Under the pieces are notes generated by a model. It was not told where the DNA came from, ran no database searches, and was given only the letters and a program-made list of their open reading frames with translations. A program made the position numbers and the translations under genes. A stretch of 64,000 nt of DNA, from assembly GCA_001552515.1 (NCBI GenBank), contig BCRI01000014.1, forward strand, positions 16,355 through 80,354, read 5' to 3'. Origin of the DNA: Sphaerimonospora mesophila NBRC 14179 = JCM 3151. Its GTDB lineage: Bacteria; Actinomycetota; Actinomycetes; Streptosporangiales; Streptosporangiaceae. This document shows, piece after piece, positions 16,297-25,053 of this stretch. The number at the start of each line of letters is the position of its first letter. Position 1 is the stretch's first letter.

Positions 16297-17652
16297 TCAG
16301 AGGTGGTAGGCGTACTCGCGGAACTCCCAGTCGGTGACGAACTGCGAGAACCGCTCGACCTCGTTGCGCTTGTAGGCGAGGTAGGCCGTGGTGAACTCCT
16401 TGCCGAGCACCTCGCCGAGCGCGTCATCGGCGGCGAGTGCGTCGAGCGCCTCGGGCAGTGAGGAGGGCAGCATCGGCGACCTGCCGGTGTCGTAGCCGTA
16501 ACCCTCGAGCGGGGGCGACGGCTCGACGCGGTCGCGGATGCCGAGATAGGCCGCCGCGAGCAGGCCCGCTATGCCGATGTAGGGGTTGGCCGAGGCGTCG
16601 CCGAGCCGTACCTCGAACCGGCTGGCCGCGCCGCGCTCCGGCGGCACGCGGATCATGGCGCTGCGGTTGTCCAGCCCCCAGTCGATCAGCCAGGGGGCCA
16701 GGGTGTCCGGGCCGAACCGTTTGTAGGAGTTGATGGTCGGGTTGAGCAGGGCCGCCAGCGCGGGTGCGTGCGCGAGGACACCGCCGATCGCGTACCCGGC
16801 CGTCCGGGACAGTCCGTACGGCCCGGCGGGGTCGGCGAAGACGTTGCGGCCGTCGGCGTCGACACAGGACAGGTGGGCGTGGAAGCCCGACCCGCCCTCG
16901 TCGTTGAACGGCTTGGCCATGAACGTGGCCAGCAGCCCGTCCCGCCGGGCCAGCTCCTTGATCGCCGACTTGAAGCGGAACGCGCGGTCGGCCGCGTCGA
17001 CCGCCTCGCCGTGGTGCAGGTTGATCTCGAACTGACCGCCGGAGAACTCGTGGTTGCCCATCGTCACGCCGAGGTTCACCGGGCGCAGCGCACGCAGCGT
17101 GCGCAGGATGTGCGAGCCCCGGTCGCCCTTGGTGCCCGCCACGTACACATTGCCGGGGGCGTCGTCGTAGCGCCGCCAGCCGCCCGTGCCGTCGGGTTCC
17201 AGCAGGAAATACTCCAACTCTGGGCCGATCACCCCGGTCAGGCCCAGCTCGGCCAGGCGTGCCGCGGTGGCCCTGACCACCTCGCGCGGCGCCTCTGGGA
17301 AGGGTGCGCCCTCGACCGGATCCACCGCGTCGCCGAGGCAGGCGGCCACGCCCGGCTCCCACGGCAGCGGGACGAGGGTGGACAGGTCGGGGCGGATCGT
17401 GATGTCGGGCAGGCCCTGGTCGAGCCCGCCGGGCACCGGCACCACGTCGGCCTGGGGCGAGGTGTAGTAGACGGCCCGGCAGAACGCGACGCCGTGCTCC
17501 ATGACGTCGGGGAGCCGCTCGACCAGGACGTCCTTGCCGCGTTCTGTCCCGATGAGGTCGGAATATCCGATCCGGACGATGTCGATGCCCTGGTCGGTGA
17601 GGCGTCGGACGAGCTCCGCCCCCGGCTCCGTGCTCGCTGAGCCCTCCACCAT
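16297..17652 (-). CDS. Glutamine synthetase-like gamma-glutamyl-amine ligase
   Basis: This 451-residue protein of the glutamine synthetase fold is shorter and more divergent than GlnA. Visible motifs are GPELEYFLL (metal Glu), GNHEFSGGQFEINL, GSGFHAHLS, NPTINSYKR and RFEVRLGDASANPY. Together they give the ATP and metal site. In PuuA, IpuC and GlnA3/GlnA4 this fold ligates glutamate to an amine. The PuuD-like hydrolase and APC permease nearby suggest the same role here. It heads the operon with the P450; operator copy 1 lies 39 bp upstream of the ATG. Confidence 0.9.
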   Translation of the reverse strand: MVEGSASTEPGAELVRRLTDQGIDIVRIGYSDLIGTERGKDVLVERLPDVMEHGVAFCRAVYYTSPQADVVPVPGGLDQGLPDITIRPDLSTLVPLPWEPGVAACLGDAVDPVEGAPFPEAPREVVRATAARLAELGLTGVIGPELEYFLLEPDGTGGWRRYDDAPGNVYVAGTKGDRGSHILRTLRALRPVNLGVTMGNHEFSGGQFEINLHHGEAVDAADRAFRFKSAIKELARRDGLLATFMAKPFNDEGGSGFHAHLSCVDADGRNVFADPAGPYGLSRTAGYAIGGVLAHAPALAALLNPTINSYKRFGPDTLAPWLIDWGLDNRSAMIRVPPERGAASRFEVRLGDASANPYIGIAGLLAAAYLGIRDRVEPSPPLEGYGYDTGRSPMLPSSLPEALDALAADDALGEVLGKEFTTAYLAYKRNEVERFSQFVTDWEFREYAYHL

Positions 17653-17690
17653 TGGGCCTCCTCAGAACTGGTCGAACGGGTCGTCGATTG

Positions 17691-17710
17691 ATCGTTTGGG
17701 GGCAAACAAT
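17691..17710. promoter_or_regulatory. Island operator copy 1 (GS-P450 operon)
   Basis: ATCGTTTG-GGGG-CAAACAAT: 8-bp arms with seven matches. It lies 39 bp upstream of the glutamine synthetase-like start and fits the consensus RTYGTTTG-N4-CAAACRAY shared by five sites in the island. Confidence 0.8.
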
Positions 17711-17767
17711 ACGCGCCCGTGATTCGGGCCACAAGACCCCATGTCGGAACCCGCCCGCGGAGGGGTG

Positions 17768-17811
17768 GTGACAACGCCCAGCTCAGGACATATCGTATGG
17801 GTCCAAATGAT
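17768..17811 (+). promoter_or_regulatory. Promoter and island operator copy 2 (ADC-like gene)
   Basis: A -35-like GTGACA (17768-17773), a 17-bp spacer and a -10-like TATCGT (17791-17796) are overlapped by operator copy 2, ATCGTATG-GGTC-CAAATGAT (17792-17811; six of eight arm matches). The operator lies 21 bp upstream of the GTG at 17833. Confidence 0.65.
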
Positions 17812-17832
17812 TACGACAAGGAGGCGGGCGCA

Positions 17833-18645
17833 GTGGCGACGGTGCGCGGTTTCTTCACGCCCAAGACGGCGACGGGACGATCCTCGCTGATTCCCAGCCC
17901 CCCGTGGTACTACTCCGGCGATCTGCTCACCGTGGAGTATCGGACCGACCCGGCGAAGGTGGCCGCGCTGCTGCCGGAACCGCTCGGCCTCGCCGAGGAG
18001 GACCCCGGCGCGGTGGCGGTGATCTGGGCCGACTGGCAGTCGTGCGCGCAGAGCCGGGAGGAACTGCTCGACCCGGTGCGCGCGCAGTACAAGGAGTGCT
18101 TCGTCGTGGTCCGCTGCTCCTATGGCGGGCGGACGTACTCCCGCTGTGTCTACATCTGGGTGGACAAGGACTTCGCCGTCGTCCGCGGCATCCATCAGGG
18201 CTACCCCAAGAAGCTCGGCTCGATCCACCTGACCCGGCCTCATCCGTACGGCCTCGCCGCGCCGCGCATCGGTGCGGGCGGTGTGTTCGGCGCCACGCTG
18301 GCGGCGGCGGACCGACGGCTCGCCCAGGCGGTCGTACGGCTGCGCGAGCCGAGTGAGACGAACGGCTTCGTCAACGGCCATCCGATGGCGCACCACCGCT
18401 GGCTGCCGTCCATCGAACCAGGCGGGGGACTGGCGCTGGACGAGCTCATCGCCACGTCGAGCGAGTCGTTCGAGGCCGGCCAGGCGTGGGCGGGCGAGGC
18501 CGAGATCGAACTGTTCGAGGCCCCCACCGAGGAGCTCGCCGACCTCACCGTCGACGAGGTCATCGGCGGCTACTACCGTCAGGTCGGGGTGAGCTGGAAC
18601 GGCGGCACCCTGCTGGAGGCAGGCACCTCCGGCGCCCTCGGCTGA
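17833..18645 (+). CDS. Acetoacetate decarboxylase-family protein
   Basis: This 270-residue ADC-fold protein has the segment HQGYPKKLG (about residues 119-127). It aligns with the lysine pair that forms the Schiff base in acetoacetate decarboxylase, so decarboxylase or related chemistry is plausible. The GTG start at 17833 is preceded by AAGGAGG. It is divergent from the GS-P450 operon and carries operator copy 2. I infer that it acts in the same pathway, perhaps as a decarboxylase of a ring-cleavage product. ADC-like proteins can also do aldol or dehydratase chemistry, so the reaction is open. Confidence 0.82.
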   Translation: MATVRGFFTPKTATGRSSLIPSPPWYYSGDLLTVEYRTDPAKVAALLPEPLGLAEEDPGAVAVIWADWQSCAQSREELLDPVRAQYKECFVVVRCSYGGRTYSRCVYIWVDKDFAVVRGIHQGYPKKLGSIHLTRPHPYGLAAPRIGAGGVFGATLAAADRRLAQAVVRLREPSETNGFVNGHPMAHHRWLPSIEPGGGLALDELIATSSESFEAGQAWAGEAEIELFEAPTEELADLTVDEVIGGYYRQVGVSWNGGTLLEAGTSGALG

Positions 18646-18751
18646 ATCACGTTTCCGAAGTCATGAACGTCCGGATGCGCCTCGACTTAGGCCGGACAAT
18701 CGTGACGTCGTCGAACATGCGTCACTTGTGTGACGGACGTCAAGGTTCTGG

Positions 18752-19615
18752 ATGGCATCGGGAAGCGTCTACCCTTTTGCTGTGACTCTCGGTGGCGAAG
18801 ACGACCAGGTGACGCCATCCGCGCGCCCGCAGTCATTGATGTTCAGCTTCCTCGGCATCTATGTGCTGCACCGTGACGTCGCCGTCTACTCCGGGAGCGT
18901 CATCGACGTGTTCGCCCGCCTCGGCGTCTCCGAGGAGGCCGTGCGATCGACGCTCGCCCGCATGGTGAAGCGCAACCTGCTGGTACGCCATCGGCGGGGC
19001 AGGAAGGTGTACTTCGGGCTGACCCCGCGCGCCGTGGAGGTGCTCGAAGACGGGCGCGAGCGCGTGTGGAAGACCGGTGCGGTGAACCGCGACTGGGACG
19101 GCACCTGGACGGTCGTCGGGTTCTCGCTGCCGGACAGCCGCCGCAGCACCCGGCACGACCTGCGCTCCCGGCTCATCTGGAACGGATTCGGCCTGCTGCA
19201 GAGCGGGCTGTGGATAGCGCCGGGCACCAAGGAGGTCGCCGAGGTCCTCGCCTCGCTGGAGCTGGGCGACAACGTCACGGTCCTGACCGCCCGGGCGTTC
19301 GAGCCGACCGACGCCGCCGACCTGGTCAGGAAGGCGTTCGACACCGAGCAGATCGCCCGGCGTTACGGGGCGTTCCTCGCCCAGTGGGACGTCCCCCGGC
19401 CGCTTCCCGGCGCGCCGGACGACCTCGCGCGGCAGCTGCTGCTGCACACCGACTGGCTGCAACTCGTCCGTCAGGACCCCCTCCTGCCGACCGAGCATCT
19501 GCCCGAGGACTGGCCGGCGATCCGGGCCGAGCAGGTCTTCCACACGCTCGCCCGGGATTACGAACCGCGTGCCGCCGCACTGGCCGCAGCCGTTCTGGAC
19601 GAACTGGCCGTGTGA
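18752..19615 (+). CDS. PaaX-family transcriptional regulator
   Basis: The protein has up to 287 residues and a GntR-like N-terminal winged helix (VIDVFARLGVSEEAVRSTLARMVKRNLL). The PaaX central domain (DWDGTWTVVGFSLPDSRR, RLIWNGFGLLQSGLWIAP) and a C-terminal PaaX_C region follow. PaaX represses phenylacetate catabolism in Enterobacteria and is relieved by phenylacetyl-CoA (established). The start may be later (GTG at 18782 or 18809). No copy of the island operator lies before it, so it may bind elsewhere or act as an input from aryl-acetate metabolism. Confidence 0.88.
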   Translation: MASGSVYPFAVTLGGEDDQVTPSARPQSLMFSFLGIYVLHRDVAVYSGSVIDVFARLGVSEEAVRSTLARMVKRNLLVRHRRGRKVYFGLTPRAVEVLEDGRERVWKTGAVNRDWDGTWTVVGFSLPDSRRSTRHDLRSRLIWNGFGLLQSGLWIAPGTKEVAEVLASLELGDNVTVLTARAFEPTDAADLVRKAFDTEQIARRYGAFLAQWDVPRPLPGAPDDLARQLLLHTDWLQLVRQDPLLPTEHLPEDWPAIRAEQVFHTLARDYEPRAAALAAAVLDELAV

Positions 19616-19652
19616 CGGCGCACTCCGCGGCCCGGTGGCGGGGCCGGTGGCG

Positions 19653-19689
19653 AGGGTGGTGCTGGCCCGAGGTGGGCCTGCACCACCCT
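19653..19689. terminator. Hairpin between the PaaX and esterase genes
   Basis: AGGGTGGTGC (19653-19662) pairs with its complement at 19680-19689, and GGCCC/GGGCC in the loop adds an inner stem. It is placed between convergent genes. Confidence 0.65.
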
Positions 19690-19718
19690 GATCCCGGCTC
19701 CGTGCCGTACGGCTCGAG

Positions 19719-21062
19719 CTACGCGATGCCGCAGGTCGTTCCGTTGAGTGCGAAGCCGGTCGGCGCGGCGTTGGCACCGCTGTAGCCGCCCTGGAAGCCG
19801 AAGTTGGTGCTGCCTCCGGCGGCGACGGTGGCGTTGTAGAAGACGTTGCGCGCGGTGACCTGGGCGCCGGACTGGGTCACGGTGGCGTTCCAGGCATTGG
19901 TGACCCGCTGATTACCCGGCCAGGTCCAGGTGAGGGTCCAACCGTTGATGGCGGCGGAGCCGGAATTCGTGATCGTGATATCCGCCGTGAACCCGTCGCC
20001 CCAGGAGTTGGCGGCATAGGCGACGCGGCAGGTGGTGCCGCTCGGGCCCGACGGAGTGGGGGTGGGTGTCGGGGTCGGGGTGGGTGTCGGGGTCGGGGTG
20101 GGCGTCGGTGTCGGTGTCGGTGTCGGGGTCGGGCTCGGGCCGGTACCGGTGAGGCCGAAGAACTCGATGGCGCTGGCGGCCATGCCGTTCGACGGGAGAG
20201 TGTGCCCGGCGCCCTGGATGCTGTACGCCTCGACCTTCACCGCTCCGGAGGCGTCGGCGTAGCGGCGGCGGTTCCAGCCGGCCTGTGGGGTGTCCGTGCC
20301 GGTCGGCGTCTGGCTCAGGCCGTGCACGTTCGTCCACTGCTTGATCTCCTCCTCCAGTTCGGAGTAGGAGACGACGAAGTCGTTGGTGCCATGCCACAGC
20401 TGCATCCGCGGCCACGGTCCGTTGTAGGAGGGATTCGCGTTGCGCACCAGGTCGCCCCACTGCTGCGCGGTCTTGCCGACGCAGGGGGCGGAGTTGCCGC
20501 CCGGCTGGTAGGCCGCCTCGTTGGGGAAGCACGTGAACGGCACCCCCATGAACGCCGCACCCGCCTTGAACACCTCCGGATACAGGGCGAGCATGGCGTT
20601 GGTCATCATGGCGCCCGAGGAACTGCCGGTCGCGAACACCCGGTTCGGGTCGCCGTGGTACTGCTGCTCGACGTAGGTCACCATGGACATCAGCGACACC
20701 GGGTCGGTCTGGCCACCGCGCACCTTGGACGCCTCGGACCAGTTGTCGAAGCAGTTCATCTTCTTGGACGCCGACGGGTAGATCACGATGAAGCCGTACC
20801 GATCGGCCAGCGAAGCGAACTCGGAGGAGGAGTAGAAGCTCGGCCCCGAGCCGCCGCACGGGTGCATGGCCAGCACGATCGCCGGATTCTGCTGGGCGTT
20901 GTTCGGCACGTACACGTGCATGCGCAGGTTGCCGGGATTGGGACCGAAGCCGGTCACCTCGGTCAGCGTGGCCGCGGCGGCGGGGTGCGCGACGACCAGG
21001 GTGGCGGCGGCGCACAGCACCCCGACGCAGGCTCTGGTGAGCACCGTGAGTAATCGTTTCAT
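19719..21062 (-). CDS. Secreted PHB-depolymerase-type esterase with CBM2
   Basis: This 447-residue extracellular esterase has a signal peptide at about 1-31 and an alpha/beta-hydrolase domain at about 32-305 of the PHB depolymerase/feruloyl or acetylxylan esterase (CE1-like) family. The likely triad is Ser148 in GSSSG, Asp228 and His287. A Pro-Thr repeat linker (about 309-338) leads to a C-terminal cellulose-binding CBM2 (about 344-447). The CBM suggests action on plant polysaccharide. It starts at the ATG at 21062 behind GAGGAGGAG. It is not obviously related to the surrounding amine island. Confidence 0.92.
   Translation of the reverse strand: MKRLLTVLTRACVGVLCAAATLVVAHPAAAATLTEVTGFGPNPGNLRMHVYVPNNAQQNPAIVLAMHPCGGSGPSFYSSSEFASLADRYGFIVIYPSASKKMNCFDNWSEASKVRGGQTDPVSLMSMVTYVEQQYHGDPNRVFATGSSSGAMMTNAMLALYPEVFKAGAAFMGVPFTCFPNEAAYQPGGNSAPCVGKTAQQWGDLVRNANPSYNGPWPRMQLWHGTNDFVVSYSELEEEIKQWTNVHGLSQTPTGTDTPQAGWNRRRYADASGAVKVEAYSIQGAGHTLPSNGMAASAIEFFGLTGTGPSPTPTPTPTPTPTPTPTPTPTPTPTPTPSGPSGTTCRVAYAANSWGDGFTADITITNSGSAAINGWTLTWTWPGNQRVTNAWNATVTQSGAQVTARNVFYNATVAAGGSTNFGFQGGYSGANAAPTGFALNGTTCGIA
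20048..20145. repeat. Pro-Thr linker microsatellite in the esterase gene
   Basis: A (GGTGTC/GGGGTC)n hexanucleotide tract on the plus strand codes the Pro-Thr linker on the minus strand. Its period is in frame, so length variation would be tolerated. Confidence 0.8.
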
Positions 21063-21161
21063 CCGCTCCTCCTCTGCGAGTTGCGGCGGTTTCCCCTGCC
21101 CGGCGCATCGGACGGAGGCGCCGCCGACTCGGAATGGCATGACGCCATCCGATATAGGAGC

Positions 21162-21179
21162 GGTCAAACCAATGGTCAA
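21162..21179. promoter_or_regulatory. Direct repeat upstream of the esterase gene
   Basis: GGTCAA occurs twice (21162-21167 and 21174-21179) with a 12-bp period, reading TTGACC on the gene's strand. It is about 100 bp upstream of the esterase start. A regulator site is possible, but this is unproven. Confidence 0.35.
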
Positions 21180-21236
21180 GGCGGGTGGAGCCGGGGCATG
21201 GCGACCCCGGCGCGGAGAGAGCGCGTTCGCGCAGGT

Positions 21237-21268
21237 TATCAAGCAACTTGTTATAAAGATGCTTGATA
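21237..21268. promoter_or_regulatory. MarR-type operator upstream of the 21316 regulator
   Basis: TATCAAG-CAA-CTTGTTATA (21237-21255) is a near-palindrome, followed by a further half-site GCTTGATA (21261-21268). Such TATCAAG/CTTGATA boxes are common for MarR proteins. It lies 50-80 bp before the ATG, so autoregulation is likely. Confidence 0.6.
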
Positions 21269-21315
21269 CCGCTTCGCGAAACTTACATCTCGGACTCGCG
21301 CGATATCGTCGTGCG

Positions 21316-21786
21316 ATGACCCCCCGCCGTACCCGCCCGGCCGTCCAGCAGGCCGCACCCGCACCGCGCCTCGGCTACCTGGTGTTCCGGCTGGAGCGCC
21401 GCATCCGAGCCCGTCTGGACGACGCACTCGCCCGGCACGGCGTCACCACGACGGAGTACATGGCGCTCAGCGAACTGCGCACGCGCGAGGGAGTGTCCTC
21501 GGCGGAGCTCGCCCGCATCGCCTTCGTCACGCCGCAGGCGATGAACCTCGTCGTACGCGATCTGGAAGGGCGCGGACTGATCCGCCGCGACCCGCACCCG
21601 GACGGTGGCCGGGTGCTGTGCTCCCGGCTCACCTCCGAGGGTCTGGCCGTGCTGCGGCGCTGCGACGGCTCCCTCGACGACATCGAGGCGGTCATGCTCG
21701 CGAAGATCGACGATGCCATGCGCGAGACGCTCGTGGAGGGGCTCACCGTGTGCGCGCGGGCCCTGCGTCCGGATGCGCCTGTCTGA
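21316..21786 (+). CDS. MarR-family transcriptional regulator
   Basis: This 156-residue dimeric winged-helix protein has a helix-turn-helix at about 60-85 ([29 protein letters not shown]) and the wing [15 protein letters not shown]. The start is the ATG at 21316; a longer in-frame extension reaches into the esterase gene and is rejected. It is convergent with the permease gene, with a strong terminator between. Its own operator-like site differs from the island operator, so it is probably not the island's regulator. Confidence 0.88.
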   Translation: MTPRRTRPAVQQAAPAPRLGYLVFRLERRIRARLDDALARHGVTTTEYMALSELRTREGVSSAELARIAFVTPQAMNLVVRDLEGRGLIRRDPHPDGGRVLCSRLTSEGLAVLRRCDGSLDDIEAVMLAKIDDAMRETLVEGLTVCARALRPDAPV

Positions 21787-21801
21787 TTCCGGACTCCGGC
21801 C

Positions 21802-21831
21802 GCCGCCCCGGAACCGGTGTTCCGGGGCGGC
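21802..21831. terminator. Terminator between the MarR and permease genes
   Basis: Perfect 13-bp arms (GCCGCCCCGGAAC and complement) around a CGGT tetraloop between convergent genes. Confidence 0.8.
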
Positions 21832-21856
21832 GCGCTCTGCTCATGACTCGTGGGCG

Positions 21857-23350
21857 CTACCGGTCCAGGGCTTCCTGGGCCGCTCCCGCACCCTGGCCGA
21901 TCCGGGCGTAGGTGCCCGGCCTGTTCGCCTTGATCCACCGGCCGTAGCCGAGGCCGATGATCCCGGCGATCACCACGAGGCTGGGGATCAGCCAGTTCAG
22001 CACGGAGTCGGGCGGGGTGCCGAGCAGCGCGTGGAAGTTGATGATCGCGAGCACGAGGATGACCGTCAGCGCCGCGCCGGCCAGCGCCGGTGCGACCATC
22101 CGGCTCCAGCGGTCCTCGCCGCGCGGATCGCGCGAGAAGAAACCGACGACCGAGATCGAGGTGATCACCAGGAGCAGGATGACGCCGAGCGCGCCGAGGT
22201 TGGTGAACCAGTTGAACAGCGTCTCGGTGGGGTCGTCGCCGATGACGGCGAAGACGAGCACCACGGCCGCGGCGATCACGGTCTGGGTGGCCGAGCCCAC
22301 GTGCGGCGAGCCGTGCCGGGGGTGGGCCCGGCCGAGCCCACGCGGCAGCACGCCCTCGCGCCCGAGCGAGTAGAAGTACCGCGCGACCGCGTTGTGGAAG
22401 GACAGCAGGGCCGCGAACACCGCGGTGACCAGGAAGATCGCCCCGATCCTGCCGAACGTCGGGCCCATCGTGCCGCTGCCCAGCACGAACAGCAGGTCGG
22501 GGCCGTGCTCGCCGGCCTGGTCGACGACTCGGTCCACGCCGGCGCCGATCCCCATCGCCCAGGCGGTGAAGGCGTAGAAGACGCCGATGACGCCGACCGC
22601 GATATAGGTGGCGCGGCCGACGGTGCGGCGCGGGTCGCGGCACTCCTCGCTGTAGATCGCACCGGACTCGAAGCCCATGAACGACGCCATCACCCAGCAG
22701 AACCCGGCGCCGACCGCACCGGTGGTCAGCGCGCTCCAGGAGAGCGCGTCCATGGCCGGCCCGGCCGGGGCCGAGGCGATCTGGGAGACGTCGAAGACGA
22801 GCACGATGATGCTCTCGCAGATCAGCAGGACGGCGAGCACGCGGGCGTTCAGGTCGATGCGGCGGTAGCCGAGGAACGCGATGAGGAGGATCGCCGCGAA
22901 CGAGACCGCCCACCAGGGGACGTCCACCCCCAGCTCCGCGGTGATCACGCCGGCGGCGGCGAAGCCGAACAGGCCGTACAGGCCGGTCTGCATCGCGTTG
23001 TACGCCATGATGGCGACGAACGAGGCGCCGACGCCCGGAATCCGGCCGAGTCCCTGCGCGACATAGGCGTAGAACGCGCCCGCGTTGGAGATGTGCCTGC
23101 TCATCGCCGCGTACCCGGCGGAGAAGAGGGCCAGCACGGTGGCGAGGATCAGATAGATCACCGGGATGCCGACCACCCCGGTGGTGGCATAGCTCAGCGG
23201 CAGTCCGCCGGCGGCGACGGTCAGCGGTGACGACGCGGCGACCACGAAGAAGACGATGTGGACGACGCCGATGCGACGACGGGACAACTCATGTTTCGCA
23301 GGTGTGGTCGCGGGGACGGACCGCCCCGCTGCGATGGCCTCGTCTGCCAT
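21857..23350 (-). CDS. APC-superfamily amino acid/amine permease
   Basis: This 497-residue protein has about twelve membrane segments. The N-terminal segment GVVHIVFFVVAASSPLTVAAGGLP is typical of the APC family (helix 1 unwound Gly-rich region), and the sixth-helix region includes FMGFESGAIYSEECRDPRR. It should import an amino acid or amine by cation symport or exchange. The start is the ATG at 23350 behind GGAAGG; the frame extending to 23488 is rejected. Operator copy 3 lies 76 bp upstream, between this gene and the divergent MarR gene, which makes it the likely uptake gene of the island. Confidence 0.92.
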   Translation of the reverse strand: MADEAIAAGRSVPATTPAKHELSRRRIGVVHIVFFVVAASSPLTVAAGGLPLSYATTGVVGIPVIYLILATVLALFSAGYAAMSRHISNAGAFYAYVAQGLGRIPGVGASFVAIMAYNAMQTGLYGLFGFAAAGVITAELGVDVPWWAVSFAAILLIAFLGYRRIDLNARVLAVLLICESIIVLVFDVSQIASAPAGPAMDALSWSALTTGAVGAGFCWVMASFMGFESGAIYSEECRDPRRTVGRATYIAVGVIGVFYAFTAWAMGIGAGVDRVVDQAGEHGPDLLFVLGSGTMGPTFGRIGAIFLVTAVFAALLSFHNAVARYFYSLGREGVLPRGLGRAHPRHGSPHVGSATQTVIAAAVVLVFAVIGDDPTETLFNWFTNLGALGVILLLVITSISVVGFFSRDPRGEDRWSRMVAPALAGAALTVILVLAIINFHALLGTPPDSVLNWLIPSLVVIAGIIGLGYGRWIKANRPGTYARIGQGAGAAQEALDR

Positions 23351-23425
23351 GGGGACCTTCCATCGGGGGAGGGAATGGGTTCGATAGAGTGATCGGCCGA
23401 CGGCCCGATCAACGCCCGGGTGAAG

Positions 23426-23445
23426 ATCGTTTGCCCCCGAACGAC
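23426..23445. promoter_or_regulatory. Island operator copy 3 (permease / MarR)
   Basis: ATCGTTTG-CCCC-CGAACGAC: six of eight arm matches. It lies in the intergenic region between the permease (start 23350) and the MarR gene (start 23577). Confidence 0.7.
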
Positions 23446-23576
23446 CTGCATGTCCGCGGATCGTACGTGCACAAATGACCTGATGCAAGAGTCGGGGTTG
23501 TTTCGAAAAGGCCGGCCGTGCGTAGCAGGACAGGGTTTTTGGAACACCCCCTTGAGTCTCCGAAGGGAGCCGGGAC

Positions 23577-24149
23577 GTGCCCGCGCACTATTCGTTGTCC
23601 GCCACGGAGGAGGCGGTCAGTCGTCGGCTGGGCTCCATCCCGGTCAATCGGGAGGCTCTCGTCGCGGTCTCCAACATCCACCGCGCGGCCAGTGCCGTAC
23701 GCCAGCACCTGGAGAACTCGGCGCTGCGCGCCGCGGACCTCACCTGGAGTGCCTTCGTGGTGCTGTGGGTGGTGTGGATCTGGGAGGAGATCGAGACCCG
23801 GCACACGGCGGCCGAGGCCGGCATCTCCAAGGGCACGCTGACCGGCATCATCAAGACGCTGGAGTCGCGCGGCCTGATCGAGCGCCGGCAGCATCCCGAC
23901 GACCGCCGCCTGGCCCTGCTGCGCCTCACCCCGGAGGGACTGGCGCTGATGGAGGAGATCTTCCCCGCGTTCAACGCCGAGGAGGCGTTCGTCGTCGACC
24001 CCCTGGGCGGAGAGGAGGCCCTGCACCTCGCGGACACCCTCCGCCGCATCATCACCCACCTGGAGGAGAAGGGCGAGGAGCGGCGCGAGAGCCTGCACCG
24101 CGACGCCCCGGTCCCGCCCCGCCGCGGCGGCCGCCGCCGCGCCACCTGA
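23577..24149 (+). CDS. MarR-family regulator, candidate controller of the amine island
   Basis: This 190-residue MarR protein has a winged helix at about 75-130 (TAAEAGISKGTLTGIIKTLESRGLIERRQ, then HPDDRRLALLRLT). A C-terminal helical dimerisation part ends in a basic tail. The GTG start at 23577 is preceded by GAAGGGAG. It is the only regulator whose own upstream region carries a copy of the island operator, so I infer that it binds all five sites, with a pathway amine or aromatic acid as ligand. The PaaX protein at 18752 is the alternative. Confidence 0.88.
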   Translation: MPAHYSLSATEEAVSRRLGSIPVNREALVAVSNIHRAASAVRQHLENSALRAADLTWSAFVVLWVVWIWEEIETRHTAAEAGISKGTLTGIIKTLESRGLIERRQHPDDRRLALLRLTPEGLALMEEIFPAFNAEEAFVVDPLGGEEALHLADTLRRIITHLEEKGEERRESLHRDAPVPPRRGGRRRAT

Positions 24150-24151
24150 AA

Positions 24152-24262
24152 GGCCGGCACGTACGCCATCGGAAACGCCGGTCCGCAGGCCATCGGAAAC
24201 GCCGGCACGTACGCCACCGGAAACGCCGACCAGTAGACCACCGGAAACGCCGGCCTGCGGGC
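24152..24262. repeat. 24-bp tandem repeat between convergent genes
   Basis: Four 24-bp units plus a partial fifth start at 24152, 24176, 24200, 24224 and 24248. Each begins GCCGR and ends CCAYCGGAAAC. They fill the gap between the MarR stop and the hydrolase stop. The minus strand is open through the repeat, but I see no real gene there. Confidence 0.85.
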
Positions 24263-24269
24263 CGAGCGG

Positions 24270-25007
24270 TCAGTCGCCGAAGGGCCGCCCGCCGGAGGTT
24301 CGGCCGCCGGCCGCGGCGACGAGCGCGTCGAAGATCCGCTGGTTGGCTGGGTCGGTCGCCGCGGTGTCCTCCGGATGCCACTGCACGCCCAGGAACCATC
24401 CGTACGGCTCCGCCGACCCGGCCGGCTCGGTCAGCTCGGCGGCCTCGATCGTGCCGTCCTCTGCGTGGGCGGCGGCCACCAGGCCCCGTCCCAGTGATGA
24501 GGCGCACTGGTGGTGGTAGCAGGACGCCTCCACCTTCTCGGCGCCGGTGACCTCGGCGAGCAGCGAGCCGGGCCGCACCCGCACGGGATGCACGACGTGC
24601 CGGTGGTCGGGCTCCATGTGCTGGCGCAGCCGGCCGCCGAGCACCACGTTGACGACCTGCAGCCCCCGGCAGATGGCCAGCGTGGGCAGACCGGTGCGCA
24701 GCGCGTGCCGGGCCGCGGCGAAGTCGAAGTCGTCCTGCTCGGCGTCCACGTCGTAGACCGTGTCGTGCGGCAGGCTCTCGCCGTACGCCGCCGGGGCGAT
24801 GTCGCCGCCGCCGGGCAGCAGCAGCCCGTCGGCGACGGCGAGCCGGGCGGCGGCCTCGCCCGCGTCAACGGGATGCATGAGGAACGGCTCCCCGCCCGCC
24901 CGGTAGACGGCGTCGGCGAGCGCCCGCGCGGTCACCACGGCCGCGTAACGCAGCGCGGAGGTCGTGGCGGCGAACCGGGACGGGATCGCGATGATCGGAC
25001 TGGCCAT
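24270..25007 (-). CDS. PuuD-like class I glutamine amidotransferase (gamma-glutamyl hydrolase)
   Basis: This 245-residue protein has a class I amidotransferase fold with nucleophile Cys in LAICRGLQVVNV (about residue 114). The triad His is in GVQWHPEDT (about 217), with the Glu two residues on. The N-terminal GLLLPGGGDIAP and the YHHQCA segment match the gamma-glutamyl-GABA hydrolase PuuD. It should cleave a gamma-glutamyl amide and free glutamate. It starts at the ATG at 25007 with GTAGGAGTG upstream; operator copy 4 lies 17 bp upstream. It is divergent from the main catabolic operon. Confidence 0.9.
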   Translation of the reverse strand: MASPIIAIPSRFAATTSALRYAAVVTARALADAVYRAGGEPFLMHPVDAGEAAARLAVADGLLLPGGGDIAPAAYGESLPHDTVYDVDAEQDDFDFAAARHALRTGLPTLAICRGLQVVNVVLGGRLRQHMEPDHRHVVHPVRVRPGSLLAEVTGAEKVEASCYHHQCASSLGRGLVAAAHAEDGTIEAAELTEPAGSAEPYGWFLGVQWHPEDTAATDPANQRIFDALVAAAGGRTSGGRPFGD

Positions 25008-25023
25008 CCGGACACTCCTACAG

Positions 25024-25043
25024 ATTGTTCGTCCCCAAACGAT
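25024..25043. promoter_or_regulatory. Island operator copy 4 (PuuD-like gene)
   Basis: ATTGTTCG-TCCC-CAAACGAT: six of eight arm matches, 17 bp upstream of the hydrolase start. Confidence 0.75.
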
Positions 25044-25053
25044 AGTCCTTGTA

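Noticed and set aside
14617..16461. 614-codon open frame on the plus strand across the P450 gene
   Set aside because: It is the shadow of the P450 and ligase genes; its product is low-complexity and lacks any domain, while the minus frames carry clear motifs.
18752..19615. PaaX regulator as controller of the five-site operator
   Set aside because: Kept only as the alternative: no copy of the site precedes its gene, unlike the MarR gene at 23577.
23588..24241. Minus-strand frame antisense to the MarR gene
   Set aside because: It begins in the 24-bp repeat and has no domain; the plus-strand MarR reading is clear.
24152..24262. CRISPR or coding repeat
   Set aside because: Units are adjacent 24-mers without spacers; the minus-strand frame through them starts nowhere convincing.
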